Below, piece by piece: positions 1-18,009 of a stretch of 64,000 nt of DNA. The notes under the pieces were generated by a model. That model ran no database searches and had not been told where the DNA came from. It saw only the letters and a program-made list of their open reading frames with translations. Numbering within the stretch: position 1 is the first letter of the stretch; every line of letters begins with the position of its first letter. Source of the DNA: Flaccisagitta enflata (Eukaryota > Chaetognatha > Sagittoidea > Aphragmophora); contig OZ231127.1 in NCBI GenBank assembly GCA_965153355.1, forward strand, positions 57,474,001 to 57,538,000, read 5' to 3'. Both the position numbers and the translations under genes were made by a program.

Positions 1-118
1 TAAGTAACTTTGAATTACAGTGGAAATCCGATAAAATGGCCTTGAAGACAATTGAGAATTGTGGTCGTTAAATCCGAATGTTGTTAAATCGAATTTCCAA
101 TTTGTTTTTTTGTAAAAT

Positions 119-334
119 AGGCCTGATACACGGCTACCCTAGTTGCGTGCAGGTGGGCAGGAGCAGTGCTGGAGAAGGTCGCTAGGGCATCTGGGCAGGA
201 GCCTTATGCTCAAAAAGCTAAAAAATGCTGAAAAAGTAAAAAGGGGACCGACCGCCCAACCGCCCAACCGACCGACAGACCGACCTAGTGGGGTATAGAG
301 TCGCGTAGCACGCAACTAAAAATTAAAGTAAAAT
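119..334 (+). mobile_element. Family A element, copy 1
   Basis: Starts GGCCTGATACACGGCTACCC, has a CCGACCGACC tract, and ends AGAGTCGCGTAGCACGCAACT plus A-rich. Confidence 0.8.
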
Positions 335-1320
335 CTAATAGGCAAATACGCATCAGCAAAAAAGAGTTGCCAGTTCTGAAAAACGATGTAAACAAAAGTT
401 GCTAAAAATGGTACCCACTTGCGCATATGATCAATGAATTGCAGTGGTTAGGAATTTGTGTACTTAAAAAACAGAGAAACAGATTAACACCTCTCACAAA
501 ATTAAACAAACTGGGAAAATGTTCATAATTGATAGAAATAATGTATTCAGTGGGCTGAAGTTTGACATAGAGGGAGCTGAAATATGGTACTTTCGCAAAC
601 CGGGGCAAAATTGTGTACCCGGGAAAGTGCGTGGCTCTCAGTGAGTGTTATGCCAAAAATCCAGTGAAAGATTTTAACTGATTTTAGCGAGAAAATTTTT
701 GATGATGAGACAACACAGATTCCCTTAAAACTTACTATGAAAAAGGCAAGAAAATATTAATTTTCAGGTTCTTATATCACTAACAGACAAAAATGAGTCA
801 ACCATACCAAGATAAAGTTAGTGACAGCTGCGAAAAATATCAAAACCCCTTGTTAAATAGAACAGTTTTAGCGACAAATCTGACACTAAACTGAACCTAA
901 AATTTGCATGATATCATTTTATGAAGCTGTCTAAAGTTATTGGTTAGACGTCGGGAAAAAAATGGTAAAAACTCCTCAACCACCGGCTTAAATGATGACC
1001 AGATGTGTTGCAATGATATAACAATCATAAAAAGTCCTTAATCTTTAATATCCTATCAACAGAAAAAATAATGCGTCAAGGACTACAAACCAGGGCAAAT
1101 TGATTAACTTTTTAGATAAATCTTTGGACAAATTCTTTTGTAACTCTGCAATAGCTTATGTTTCTTGGGCAAAAATCCGAATTCTATAGTGAGTCTGACA
1201 TAATTTTGAGACGTAGAATCCAAATCCGGCGTCAAAAATGAGTTTGACCGACGCTAGATGGCGAAAAATGACGCCTTTTATCGGCGCGCCACTTCCGGTT
1301 ATGGTGAAATCGCTAATTTG
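119..1320. repeat. Left arm of long diverged inverted repeat
   Basis: Bases about 440-530 and 935-1310 match, in reverse complement, 4390-4470 and 3935-4310, roughly 90% by eye over the best 160 bases. Each outer end carries a family A copy sharing the private string AGCAGTGCTGGAGAAGGTC, so both copies were duplicated together. About 350 bases in the middle of this arm have no counterpart on the right. Confidence 0.8.
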
Positions 1321-1406
1321 GATATAATTCTGACCAAGCGCATAAGAGAAAGTGGTTATCTATACTATTTCAGGTGGAACAAACCCAGTTTCACTCAGTA
1401 AGCCAG

Positions 1407-1566
1407 CTTTTTAGTCGCGTGCTACGCGTCTCTGCACCCCGCTGTGTCTGTCTGTCAGTCGGTTGGTTGGTTAGTCGGTCAGTCAGTCAGTCAGTTGGTC
1501 GGTCGGTCGCTCGGTTGGTCGGTTGGTCGGTCAGTCAGTTGGTCGGTTGGTCAGTCGGTCCCCATG
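1407..1566 (-). mobile_element. Family A element, 5'-truncated, next to family B
   Basis: Hairpin end TTTTTAGTCGCGTGCTACGC followed by about 110 bases of (GGTC/GGTT/AGTC)n. The opposite end is missing, and the tract abuts a family B element at about 1566. Confidence 0.75.
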
Positions 1567-2340
1567 TGGGCATCGGCCCTGAAGGGCTTAATGACCTATG
1601 CTTTCACACATAGGAGAAATTTCTCCTTCTCCTTCTTCTCCGTACGTCCCCCCCTTTCAAGGCTCAAACCCCTGCCTTGAGGCTCAAATACCAGCCTCAA
1701 GGCTCAAATTCCAGCCATAAGGCTCAAATTCCAGCCGCATGGCTCAAATTCCAGGCTCAAGGCTCAAATTCCAGGCTCGAGCCTCAAATTCCAGGCTCGA
1801 GCCTCAAATTCCAGGCTCGAGCCTCAAATTCCACGCTCGAGGCTCAAGTTCCAGCCTGGAGGCTCAAATTCCTGTCTCAAGGCTCAAATACTGTCCTTCC
1901 GTCCCCCCCTTGACCATTGGAGCCTCAAGTCTGCAGTCTCAGGCCTGATTTTGGCCCTCTGAGCCCTCAAATTAGCCCTTTCAGACCTCAATTTAGCCCT
2001 TGAGAGCTCAAGTCAGCTCTCCAGACCTCATATCTGCCCTCCAGACCTCAAATCAGCCCTCCAGACCTCAAATCCGTCCTCCAAGGCCTAAAATCAACTC
2101 TTCAGGCCTCAAATTTGTCCTCTAGGCTTCAAGACTGCCCCCCAAACCTCAAATCTGCTCTTTTGTGACTAAATTCTGCCATCCTGACTTCAAATCTGCC
2201 TCAGGACGTCTTGAAATTCACCCCTGTGTCTTACAGGACATCGGCCTTTTGGGGCCGCTGCCCTGCTCTCACTCCACTACTACACTTGATCAGCAGGGCA
2301 TCGGGTACCGCTGACCATGTGCGATCCTTGGATGACTAGG
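1566..2340 (+). mobile_element. Family B element with internal 20-bp tandem units
   Basis: Begins with a GGCATCGGCCCTGAAGGGC-like end and CTTTCACACATAGGAGAAA. It then has two blocks of ~20-bp tandem units (1657-1895, consensus GGCTCAAATTCCAGGCTCGA; 1940-2215, consensus CCCTCCAGACCTCAAATCTG). It ends GGGGCCGCTGCCCTGCTC...AGCAGGGCATCGGGTACCGC, a hairpin-like end seen again at 34951-35022 and 45050-45122. Confidence 0.65.
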
Positions 2341-2836
2341 TATAGTTGCGATAGAGAAACGTGCGCCGGATCATACGTTCAGTTGCAGCATTGTCTACTG
2401 AAGATGATGAGCAAATTTGTGTCGCTTCTGGTAATCGGGGTTCTCCAGCCAGGTTTCAATTGGTTCGTCGAGCCAACTGTACCAACACCAAGTGTAGCGA
2501 AAAAGTGTGGGGAGCGTTCTCCAATTTGTGATGCAAGTGTGGAGTTGGGTTCCTGAGGTGTCATTTTCATGGCTCCTTCAATGGTTACATACCGTTAAAT
2601 GCCTACTTTCTGCACTACTACATTCGTTTGATCATCAAATGGTTAGTGCGTAAGACTTTACTATTAGGATTTGTATGACATTTCATTAAAATGAGTAAAC
2701 CACAGCAACACGCGCAGTTCTGTGTAAGTGATCAGTGACGATGCCAGTACTAGGGATGTTATCTCCTCAGATAGATACCACAGATTATTTTGCAAACGCT
2801 CTTTGGCGGCATCAACAAGTGGCGGGCTGCCCAAAA

Positions 2837-2998
<162 letters not shown>

Positions 2999-3321
2999 AG
3001 AGAGAGAAAGAGAGCATAATGTTGGGTGGACAGACAAAATGAGTGACAGATTGTGCCAGAGACACAGAGACAGACAAAGACATGACACGCGGCATTATTT
3101 GTACAAATTTGTTAATTATTCAGTCAGACCGAAGCATATTTTTGCCGCCTTCATCAGATGATGTAGAATCAAAATCACAAGTTTCTAGTCACCGTCTTTT
3201 TAAATCTGTGTGAAAACAAAAGCCGACAGAGTTGGGGATGGACAAAGCCACTTTTTGGTTGAAGCAATGCCGAAAATAATTTGACGAAAGTTGCAACAAA
3301 TGGAGAAGCGAGATGACAAGA

Positions 3322-3513
3322 AACAAGGCCGGATACACGGCTGCAGAAGTCGCGTGCGGGTGGGCAGGGGCTATATTTGAGGTCACTAGACCATTAGGGC
3401 AGCAGCAGTGGGGTCAAAGAAGTAAAATCATAAAAAAAGTAAACCATGACAGACCTACCAAATGACCGACGGACGGACAAAGCGGGTTGTAGAGTCGCGT
3501 GCACGCGACTAAA
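3322..3513 (+). mobile_element. Family A element, full length
   Basis: ACAAGGCCGGATACACGG at the left, GTCGCGTGCGGGTGGGCAGG just inside, ACCGACGGACGGAC core, and hairpin GTCGCG-TGCA-CGCGAC at the right. Confidence 0.85.
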
Positions 3514-3616
3514 TATCATGATTCACAGCGATTTAAGTTAAACCGAATGTGGCGCACTACTTGGGAGGAACTTTAAAAACTGAGAACTGCTAAATTCCAC
3601 AGACTTCTGTTTTAAG

Positions 3617-3869
3617 AAACAAGGGTGGATACACGGCTATCCCAGTTGCTTAAGAGCGGGCAGGGGCACTGATAGAAAAGGTGACAGGGCATTTGGGCAG
3701 AAACAGTGAGCTCAAGAAGCCCAAAAATGCCTATAAAGTAGAATGGGGAACAACTGTTCAAACAAACAACCAACTAACGGACAGATGGACGGATAGACAG
3801 ATGGACGGACAGATGGACGGACAGATGGACAGAATGGGGTGTAGAGTTGTGTAGCACATGACTAAAAAT
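3617..3869 (+). mobile_element. Family A element, diverged
   Basis: ACAAGGGTGGATACACGG at the left, (GGACAGAT)n core of about 70 bases, and a decayed hairpin GAGTTGTGTAGCACATGACT. Confidence 0.75.
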
Positions 3870-3879
3870 ACCTTCTGAG

Positions 3880-4781
3880 CCACGTTTATGCATGTGCTCC
3901 TACTAAACTAGGCTTAAAAAACATTTTTTCGCTTGCCGGAAGTGACGCGCCACATTTTGACGTCATGTTTTGGCCATTTACCGTAGTAAAAAAGTTTTTT
4001 TGGCGTAAGATTTGGATTCTACACTGAAATCTACATCTCATAAGGTTGTCTGCTAAGATTTTCTCTTCAAGCGAAGAAGCTAATTCATGTATAAAAGTAG
4101 ATTTTATTAAAAATCTTGAAAACAATATGGTCAATCCAATCTGGTTTGTTGTCCTTGACGCATTATTTTTTCCGTTGATAGGATTTCAAAAGTTAAGGAC
4201 TTTTTATGATTGTTATATCATTACAACACATTTGGTCATCATTTAAGCCGGTGGTTGAAGATTTTTTACCATTTTTGAATATTTTCCCGACGTCTACTAT
4301 TGGTTGGCATGATTTGGACTTTTTCTGACAAACCATCATAGGAATAACATGTTTTGAAATTATCATTAACCTGGACTCCTGTTTTGCATTTTAAAACGCA
4401 ATAATGGACAAGTTCTGATCCCAGTTTGCCTAATTTTGTGAGAGGTGTTAAGAGATATAAACAGAAATGCCTGCTTTGATATATTCATGAATCATTATTT
4501 CATACAAAATGCTTAGACTATTCAGCAGGAAACAGAACACCACAATAGTTAAAGAAAAATGATAACAGATATTTAGTTGCATGCTACACCCTGCTTTGTT
4601 GGTCGGTCGGTTGGTTGGTTGTTCGGTCGGTTGGTTGGTTGGTCGGCCCCCTTTTTACTTTTCACCCTTTTTTGAGCTTTTTGCGCTTTTGGCTCCTGCC
4701 CAGATGCTTTAGTGACCTTCTCCAGCACTGCTCCTGCCCACCCGCATGTGACTAGGGTAGCCGTGTATCCGGTCTTGTTTT
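3880..4781. repeat. Right arm of long diverged inverted repeat
   Basis: Reverse-complement partner of 119-1320; see that entry. The arms are separated by about 2.6 kb holding a family B element, an (AG)n array and two more family A copies. No coding sequence was recognised. Confidence 0.8.
4571..4781 (-). mobile_element. Family A element in right inverted-repeat arm
   Basis: TTTAGTTGCATGCTACACCC at the hairpin end, (GGTCGGTT)n core, and TAGCCGTGTATCCGGTCTTG at the far end. Closest relative is copy 119-334. Confidence 0.8.
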
Positions 4782-4816
4782 TTTTTCATTTTTGTTTTCT
4801 ACTGCTTATATATTTC

Positions 4817-4972
4817 AGTTGCAGACACGTGACTCTACACCTTGCTATGTCAGTCCATCTGTCCGTCCATTGGTTTGTTTGTCCATCCATAACATTTCTG
4901 AATTGCAAGCAGTTTTTGCATTATTGATCCTGCCCATATCTGTGACTGGATTGCCTTGTATTTGGCTTTGAT
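4817..4972 (-). mobile_element. Family A element, strongly diverged
   Basis: GTTGCAGACACGTGACTCTA, CCATCTGTCCGTCCATTGG core, then CTGCCCATATCTGTGACTGG. Same subtype as 26592-26764. Confidence 0.5.
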
Positions 4973-6056
4973 AACATTCTGATTCTGTGTATTGGTATGT
5001 TTCTTTAAGATACATTTTCATTAGTTTTTGTGATATTGTATATTAGCAAAATAATGGATAATTATGAAACAAACTATGAATTGATGCCTGTGAATTAGGT
5101 GTTAATTTTTCATGGGACCAAAGAATACTGTCTGTAAATAAGTTTTGGCTGTTAAATCAGATGTTGTTGAATAAAAAAAAAATAAGCATCAAAAAAACCT
5201 GAAAAAATTTTGGACCTAAGCATCAATGTTGCTAAATCCGAAATGCTGTTAAATCGGGTGCCAATAACGCCACTGTAGGTATCCTCCACTGAAGTAATCA
5301 TCTTTGAATGAGTAGCCTTAAAATGGGTGGGGAGCCTAGGCTCAGCGTCGAAAAATTTGTTGTCAAGAGTATAGATATCTATTTAGCATGATGTTAGGCA
5401 TGAATAAAAACTCTTGCTGCTGGGAGAGGCTAAAAAGGGGTCTTACCCTGCGTATTCCTTGAAATTTAGAAATTTTGTTGTTTTATCATTTTATTATTTC
5501 TTTCTATTAAGTAAATAGTGAAAAGGATTTTCGATGAATTCCAATGAAAGACAACAACTTCCTTCTTCTATCTTACATCACTCATTGATGTTTAAAATAG
5601 TCGCTTTCTTCCTATTCAATAAAAGAGAATGTTTTAAATTGAAAATTAGACCAGGGAAAGGCGGCGAAATCAGTAGTTCCGAATGAAGCAACGAAATATT
5701 GATGACTAGCATAGTGTTAATCGAGCGGGTAAATTGCGGAAAAAGAAATGTTATTGGTTGTGCAATGTGCAAGATGTACATTTGCTTCGGTTGTAACTTG
5801 CAAGGGTATTTCGGTCAATAGCGGGTCCATTTATGCAGGTTTCAGTGTTTTATCTTAGATGGGACATTCTGTATTTCTTAGACGATCAACGTGAAAGACA
5901 TGGGGGGTAAAATTTGTGTCATTTTGTCAAAGATGACAGTCATTCATTCATTTAATCTTGAAAATGTGAATTAGTGAAACAAACGACACGTCGTTGAGTT
6001 GAAATTGGAATGAAGGTGGAAATCCTCGTTTCGCGGAAGGAAAACCAATCTAACGT
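4973..6056. other. Non-coding, downstream of DRC12
   Basis: AT-rich unique-looking sequence. GTTAAATC-type motifs at 5140-5260 echo bases 30-100. It presumably contains the DRC12 3' UTR in its right part; a candidate polyadenylation signal (minus strand) is at 5490-5495. No exon recognised. Confidence 0.5.
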
Positions 6057-11410
<5,354 letters not shown>

Positions 11411-11577
11411 ATTCACTTTTTTTTTCACTTTTTTTCACTTTTTTTTTACAGTTTCGTGAGCTGCACTGCGCTCGGCGGTGGATCAAAGATTCAAATCAAT
11501 TTCGTGTTGGTTTGATAAAAGCCTGGAGGTGGAAGTGAGTGAGTACCTTTAATGATGAATGAATAAAAAAAAATAAA

Positions 11578-11680
<103 letters not shown>

Positions 11681-11822
11681 AGAGAAAAATGGAAATGATG
11701 TAAAAAAGAGTATGGGTTCCAAAATCAAACAAAAATATTTGTCTGAAGGTAGAGACGCTAGGTCTAGACTTAACTGCAAAAGTCAATATTGTTTCAACCA
11801 CTTTTGATTGAAATTTCTTTTT

Positions 11823-11928
11823 TTTTAGTCGCGTGCTACGCCACTCCTGCCCAAATGCTCTTGGGACCTTTCTGGCACTGCTCCTGCCCACCCGCACGCG
11901 ACTGGGGTAGCCGTGTATCCGGCCTTGT
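11823..11928 (-). mobile_element. Family A element, internally deleted
   Basis: Only 106 bases: TTTAGTCGCGTGCTACGCCA joins directly to CTCCTGCCCAAATGC, so the whole GACC core and its flanks are gone, and CCGTGTATCCGGCCTTG closes it. Confidence 0.85.
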
Positions 11929-12536
11929 TTCGATTTGTTGTACAGGTTAAGACACTAGTCGTCTAGCTAAACCGGTTAAACCTTTCCTAATCGTAAAGAA
12001 AATTCAGTCAATTAACGTCAACGAACGCGCTTGTAAATTTGCAGGATTCTTTTGTGTCTCTCTTTATGCATCGCACTTTTGAAGGGATGAATCGATATCC
12101 GCATTCTGACGTTCTGTGTCCACTAAAGACAAGTAGTGGAAAAGAACGGTCAAATGGCAAGAACAAGCCCGACCGGGCAACGATGCGTCTGGACTGTGTT
12201 TTTGCGTGTATTGATCATGTGAAATGTATGGAGAGACAGATGGACAATCAGACGGGTGAAACGACTGAATAATAACGGAGGCTCTCAAAACATGTTAGTT
12301 GATCATTTGTTTCAGTATAGGATCTCACCGCGGCCGAAAAAGCCGAGAAACGCGTTTCTTTCACAGGCGTAACGGACGGACGGACAGACAGACCCTCTTA
12401 AAGATATATGTTCCTGACGGACGCATCTAAAAACAATGTAGGAGTAAAAGTTGCGTGCAAACGGACGGAAAACCTCACGCACTAAACCACAGTTTGACAA
12501 ATAGAAATCAACACAGAGATTAGTAATAAAAAAAAG

Positions 12537-12780
12537 GGCGGATACAACGATACTCAAGTCGCGTGTGGTTGGGCAGGGGCAGGGATGAAGAAGACAGAGC
12601 AGTGATTCAAAAACGCCCATAGACGACAAAAATGTGTTACTGACCGACAGAGACAGGCAGACAGACAGACAGACAGACAGATAGTCAGACAGACAGATAA
12701 ACAGACAGACAGACAGACATAACAACTGATCCAACGGTGTAGCGGGTAGCCGGGTACAGTAGTCGCGTGAATACAACTGA
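12537..12780 (+). mobile_element. Family A element, diverged
   Basis: AAGGGCGGATACAACGATAC, GTCGCGTGTGGTTGGGCAGG, a (GACA)n core at 12650-12718, and a disrupted right end AGTAGTCGCGTGAATACAACT. Confidence 0.7.
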
Positions 12781-13059
12781 AAATGAATGAATGCAGGTGA
12801 AGTTTTTTAGAGAAAGATACAGGCTAATGAAAAACGAGGTGGAGAGATAGACAGATGTGAATAGGAAATGGTGCTGCTCTCTTCTGCGGATTTACCGACC
12901 GGCCAACCGACCGATCGACGATCCGCCAAAAATAGAAACGCGTTCTCAAAACTGTAGAGCGGAAGAAAGACAAGGAGGACGAGAAGGGAAGAAAAAAACC
13001 CCGGCTGCTGCGGCCGGACAAGCGAAATCCGCGCGCGCTGATGCGCAATATGACAGGAT

Positions 13060-13200
13060 GAGTGCTTGACAACGGCGACTTGTTGACATCCAGTGCTCCG
13101 TTGTCAAGCGAAAGACTCAGCCAGCATGACGTTATTGATTATCATCAGCCAATCAGAAACGACGAAACCTTTGTCACCCAACGTTGAATGGTCGAAAATA
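13060..13200. promoter_or_regulatory. Candidate promoter region with dyad and CCAAT box
   Basis: A perfect 12-bp inverted repeat GCTTGACAACGG (13064-13075) / CCGTTGTCAAGC (13098-13109) with a 22-bp spacer is followed by GACTCAGC, TGACGTTA and CAGCCAATCAG (CCAAT at 13149-13153). The preceding 200 bases are CpG-rich relative to their surroundings. It lies 1.65 kb 5' of DRC12 and upstream of the tubby gene; which gene it serves, if any, is unknown. Confidence 0.3.
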
Positions 13201-13241
13201 AATCTGGGAGTTTATTCTAGGTGTGAGCTCTTACTCTCTCA

Positions 13242-13243
<2 letters not shown>

Positions 13244-13277
<34 letters not shown>
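13244..13277 (+). repeat. (CT)n microsatellite
   Basis: About 17 CT units. Confidence 0.95.
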
Positions 13278-13279
<2 letters not shown>

Positions 13280-13630
13280 CGGCGTTGACGAGAGAGAATG
13301 AGATAGACGCGCGTTTTGTGACATTCATTCCATCGGACACGCAGCAAAATCGCAGCACGAATTGAAATTAGACGACAATTGCACAACATCTGATTTCAAA
13401 CCGGCATCAGGCTTGTAATGTCAAAGATTATCATAAAAGAACATAAATGATTTAAACAAAACAAAATGTACCGACAAAACACTTGATAATAGAAAAAAGA
13501 ATTAATCGGGTCGATGTGAGAAAGATCGAGGAAAGGGTGTTCACTCGAAAAGTTACAATTATACAATTCATCATTTTTTTTCTCGTTTGAATTTTGTGAA
13601 ATAGAGAAAACTGAAAAAAGAAAAGAAAAG

Positions 13631-13666
<36 letters not shown>
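13631..13666 (+). repeat. Poly(A) tract
   Basis: 36 A in a row after AAAGAAAAG. Could be the tail of a retroposed copy, but no body was recognised 5' of it. Confidence 0.9.
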
Positions 13667-13667
<1 letters not shown>

Positions 13668-13715
13668 GATCATTTGTAACACCCGTCAGCCTTCAAAACT
13701 CTTTACAATTTCTTC

Positions 13716-14295
<580 letters not shown>

Positions 14296-14512
14296 GTCAC
14301 TGAACCCCATCGAGTGAAGGTAGTTCAAGTTTCGACTCGCCAAGACCAATAAAGAAGCGATTGTCACACAACATTCATTTTCACAGGTGAGTTTGGTCCA
14401 GCAGATTCCACTCTCATCCTTCTTAATGAGTTCGAATTCGAAATCGATTCGTTTGAGACGACGTTTTCAATGAGAACTTCTAAATTTACTTCTGAGAGGG
14501 GGACGTGGTGCT

Positions 14513-15012
14513 GCACCATGAGGCGAAACCAACCCCGACTTGAAAAAAAAAACACCCACTAACCAACTGGAACCACCCTACCCACCTAAATCACCATCAC
14601 CATGAGGCGAAACCAACCCCGACTTAGAAAAACCACCCACCAACCAACTAGAACCACCCTACCCACCTAAATCACCATCACCATAAGGCGAAACCAACCC
14701 CAACTTGAAAAAAAAAACACCCACTAACCAACTGGAACCACCCTACCCACCTAAATCACCATCACCATGAGGCAAAACCAACCCCAACTTGGAAAAACCA
14801 CCCACCAACCATCTGGAACCACCCTACCCACCTAAATCACCATCACCCTGAGGCGAAACCAACCCTCACTTGAAAAAAAAAAAAACACCCACTAACCAAC
14901 TGGAACCACCCTACCCACCTAAATCACCATCACCATGAGGCGAAACCAACCCCGACTTTGAAAAAACAGCCACAAACTAACTAGAACCACCCTATCCACC
15001 TAAATCACCATA
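14513..15012 (+). repeat. 83-bp minisatellite, six copies
   Basis: Units begin CACCATGAGGCGAAACCAAC and contain an A-run, CACCCACTAACCAACTGGAA and CCACCTAAATCACCATCACC. Copies start near 14513, 14598, 14679, 14763, 14843 and 14931 and alternate between long and short A-runs, suggesting a two-unit higher-order repeat. Confidence 0.92.
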
Positions 15013-15886
15013 TGCTGGTAGGAGGTGGTTAATCGGTGGAAGAGGCACGAGAGCGAACTAGTATTCAGAATGAGCCTTCCCCAAATCTCCCTTTTAAAAT
15101 GTCGATACCTACGAAAATCGAAATGATTGCTGAGACAAGGCCATATTATGTTACTGCGTTACGTACAGACAGATGGACCATCGGAAACGACCTCATAACG
15201 CAGTCTTCAATAGATGGTTGGATGGATAAAGTTAAGTGACCTTTTTTTTTGATAATGCATGCTCAACTAAACGAGACTGCATGTAAGAAATCCTCGTCAC
15301 GCGTGGAATGGCCTGAACTGAGCTATATGATACAAATGTTGTTTGGATATCATTCGAAATGTAAACAGTGAACTGATTCACTCACGTCGGGATGTCAGAC
15401 TGTTTAGTTTTATTTTCTCCTCTATTTTCGGTCAACGTCAACTGGGGTTGCGTGTATTTACCGCATTTTCATTCCCCCTCCCCTTTTGCCTTCCATTCGA
15501 AGAGAGGGAAAAACTGACTGATGGCCTGAAAATATTTAAGCCTGTAATCTAAGTAAAGAGGCGTCACTTTTTTCTGAATTTTTATTTTCTTTTCTAGTAG
15601 GTTTGATGATCTGGAATCCAAGGTTTAGTACAAGAGCACATATTTTCACTCATGGTGTTATCTTATATCACGTCGATGTAAAAAGTATGTTGAAACATGG
15701 CGATAGCCGATAGCTACCGTCGTTGCGCTGTCGCCACCATCGTTACCAACTTGCCAGGTTGAAACTTGACTTGACCCTAATTGTACTGATAGGGAAGATA
15801 GAAGAATCGAAAACCCCAAAAAACATGCGCATCGTTCCGGTCGAGATTATCGAACATCATTGGTCAATACCCAAATGATCAATATT

Positions 15887-15923
<37 letters not shown>

Positions 15924-16090
15924 CTCTTTCTCATTATATAATATTACTTAACCTCCCCAACGCTTCTCTCTCGGATATGGCACGAAGATGATGTTCGTCT
16001 ATGCTGTCTTTTCTATTATGCGACTGTTTATGACACGATAACCGGCGGAAGGAGACACAGTAGGAAGAGCATAATGGAAAGAGGGGAAAG
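15013..16090. other. Non-coding intergenic sequence
   Basis: No exon, RNA gene or element recognised apart from a short (CT)n at 15893-15919. Confidence 0.4.
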
Positions 16091-16091
16091 G

Positions 16092-16096
<5 letters not shown>

Positions 16097-16172
<76 letters not shown>
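16097..16172 (+). repeat. (AG)n microsatellite
   Basis: About 38 AG units. Confidence 0.97.
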
Positions 16173-16175
<3 letters not shown>

Positions 16176-16847
16176 CTGGCGGAAAGATGGTGGGGAAATT
16201 ATATGGATGGTCAATTCATACCCCTCAGTATAAACCACTGACGGAGAAAGAGGGCGCCAGGAGAAGAGGAACAGAAGGATGGACCGACGAAGGAGTTTGA
16301 GAGGACCTGATCCGGATAATCAACGCCTGGGTGCGAGGATTGTGCCATTCATTTTAGATATAGTTACCTTAGACTGAATGGGTGGGGGGGGGGGGGAGAT
16401 GGGTGAGTTTTAAAGGCTGTGAGAAAAAAAACGACGGAGAATGATAAAACGAAGAGGGAAAGGATAGACAAATGAACAGAAACAATGACGCACTACCTAT
16501 TTATCTGTGGTTACAAACAAATGAAAAAACAAAAACTTAGACAGATCCATTGCCAGTCAGAGAATGAGACTAAGTAGACACTGATCAGTGAAAAAGCTAA
16601 GAAGTGGCTTTATAGTGAGTGACAGAAGTTAAGAAAAGCAAGGGTGGAATAAGAAAGATCTGACTTTGAGAGTCTCTATTAGAGACTGAGATAGAACTTA
16701 AGAGGGGAAAGAGAATCTCCAGCCGGAGTAGAAAGGAAGGCAAGAAACCTTGAGACGAGGGCGGAGGAAATGAGTTTAAAAGGCTTATTTCTGTTCCTAG
16801 CGTAAATGACCTCAGCTGAGCTGTACAACGAGCAGCGTGGCATGTAG

Positions 16848-17466
16848 GGGCGTATATAATACGTCCCACGAAGCGCCCCAAACTTCGACACTGACTCTCA
16901 TCAATCTTACCATAGTTGAGGCTTGGTAAAAAAATATCCCATAAAAAATTTCAGGCCTCTGGAATAGCAGGAACCTTTGTTAGGGTGACCATGAAGTTTC
17001 CATAGAAATCTATGGCAGAGACATAATTTGCATAATAGAAATTTTGAATCCAATGCTAATTCAATACAAACTTCAACCTCACCCAAACGAAGGTTCCTGC
17101 TATCTCAGAGGCCCATTTTTTACCAAGCCTCAACTGTGGTAAGATTGGTGAGAGCCATAGTCGAAGTTTGGGGCGCTTCACGGGACGTAGTATATAATTG
17201 AGTCGCTTTTGATTAACCCCCCCCCCCTTTTGATTTTCTTCCCCGCCGCACGACGCATAGTGTTTATAAATCTATGATTTTCTTCCCCATAGAGCATTAG
17301 TGTAATTAAGGTTTGAATAGCGTTAAATTGTGTTTTAATAACTACTTTTTATTATCTAGTACTGTCAAAAGTTATATTTTCGCCAAATTTTCTTTTTTTT
17401 CTCTGATTTCCTTCCCCATCTCCAAAATCCAAACCCTTTGATTGAATTATATACAGGCCCGATGGC
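16848..17466 (-). mobile_element. Small TIR element, copy 1, split by a MITE insertion
   Basis: The ends GGGGCGTATATAATTGAG and (reverse complement of right end) GGCCTGTATATAATTCAA form an ~18-bp imperfect TIR. The body has a C-run and GATTTTCTTCCCC motifs. It is the reverse-complement copy of 52978-53301 and is interrupted 12 bases from its left end by the MITE at 16860-17189. Confidence 0.75.
16860..17189. mobile_element. Foldback MITE, copy 2, nested in another element
   Basis: 330 bp from TACGTCCC to GGGACGTA, the same family as 6599-6946, flanked by a perfect 8-bp duplication GTATATAA (16852-16859 and 17190-17197). The target is the end of the small TIR element 16848-17466; removing the MITE and one duplication restores a sequence matching the intact copy at 53301. 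Confidence 0.92.
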
Positions 17467-17635
17467 AACAAAAAGGCATCATTCGTAATTGATTCCTTTC
17501 TCTGGGAAATTGTTTCTAGCTGTACAGTTCTGTAAAATGGTAACACAATTTCTGTAGGCAAAAATCATTACGTAAACACTGGTTTCCATCAGTCTTAACG
17601 TCTTTTTGTGAGGTTGTGCTGTTCCCCGTATGTCC

Positions 17636-17717
17636 CCGTCTGTCCGTCTATTCTCTGTCTGTCTCTCTATCTTTCTGTCTAACTCTCTGTCTGTCTTTTT
17701 GCCTACCTTTAAGAATT

Positions 17718-17749
<32 letters not shown>

Positions 17750-17924
17750 CTCATCGGTCTGTCTGGATATCTTTCCATCCATCAGTTTGTCTGTGAAACC
17801 TCTGTCTCTCTGTCTCTCTGTCTCTCTCTCTGTCACTCTCTCTGTCTCTCTCTCTGTCTCTCTCTGTCTCTCTCTGTCTCTTTCTCTCTGTCTCTGTCTC
17901 TGTCTCTGTCTCTGTCTCTGTCAC

Positions 17925-18006
<82 letters not shown>
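17636..18006 (+). repeat. (CTGT)n then (CT)n array
   Basis: CTGT/CTGTCT-rich, degenerate in the left part and pure CT over the last ~70 bases. The same order occurs at 57533-57703. Confidence 0.93.
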
Positions 18007-18009
<3 letters not shown>

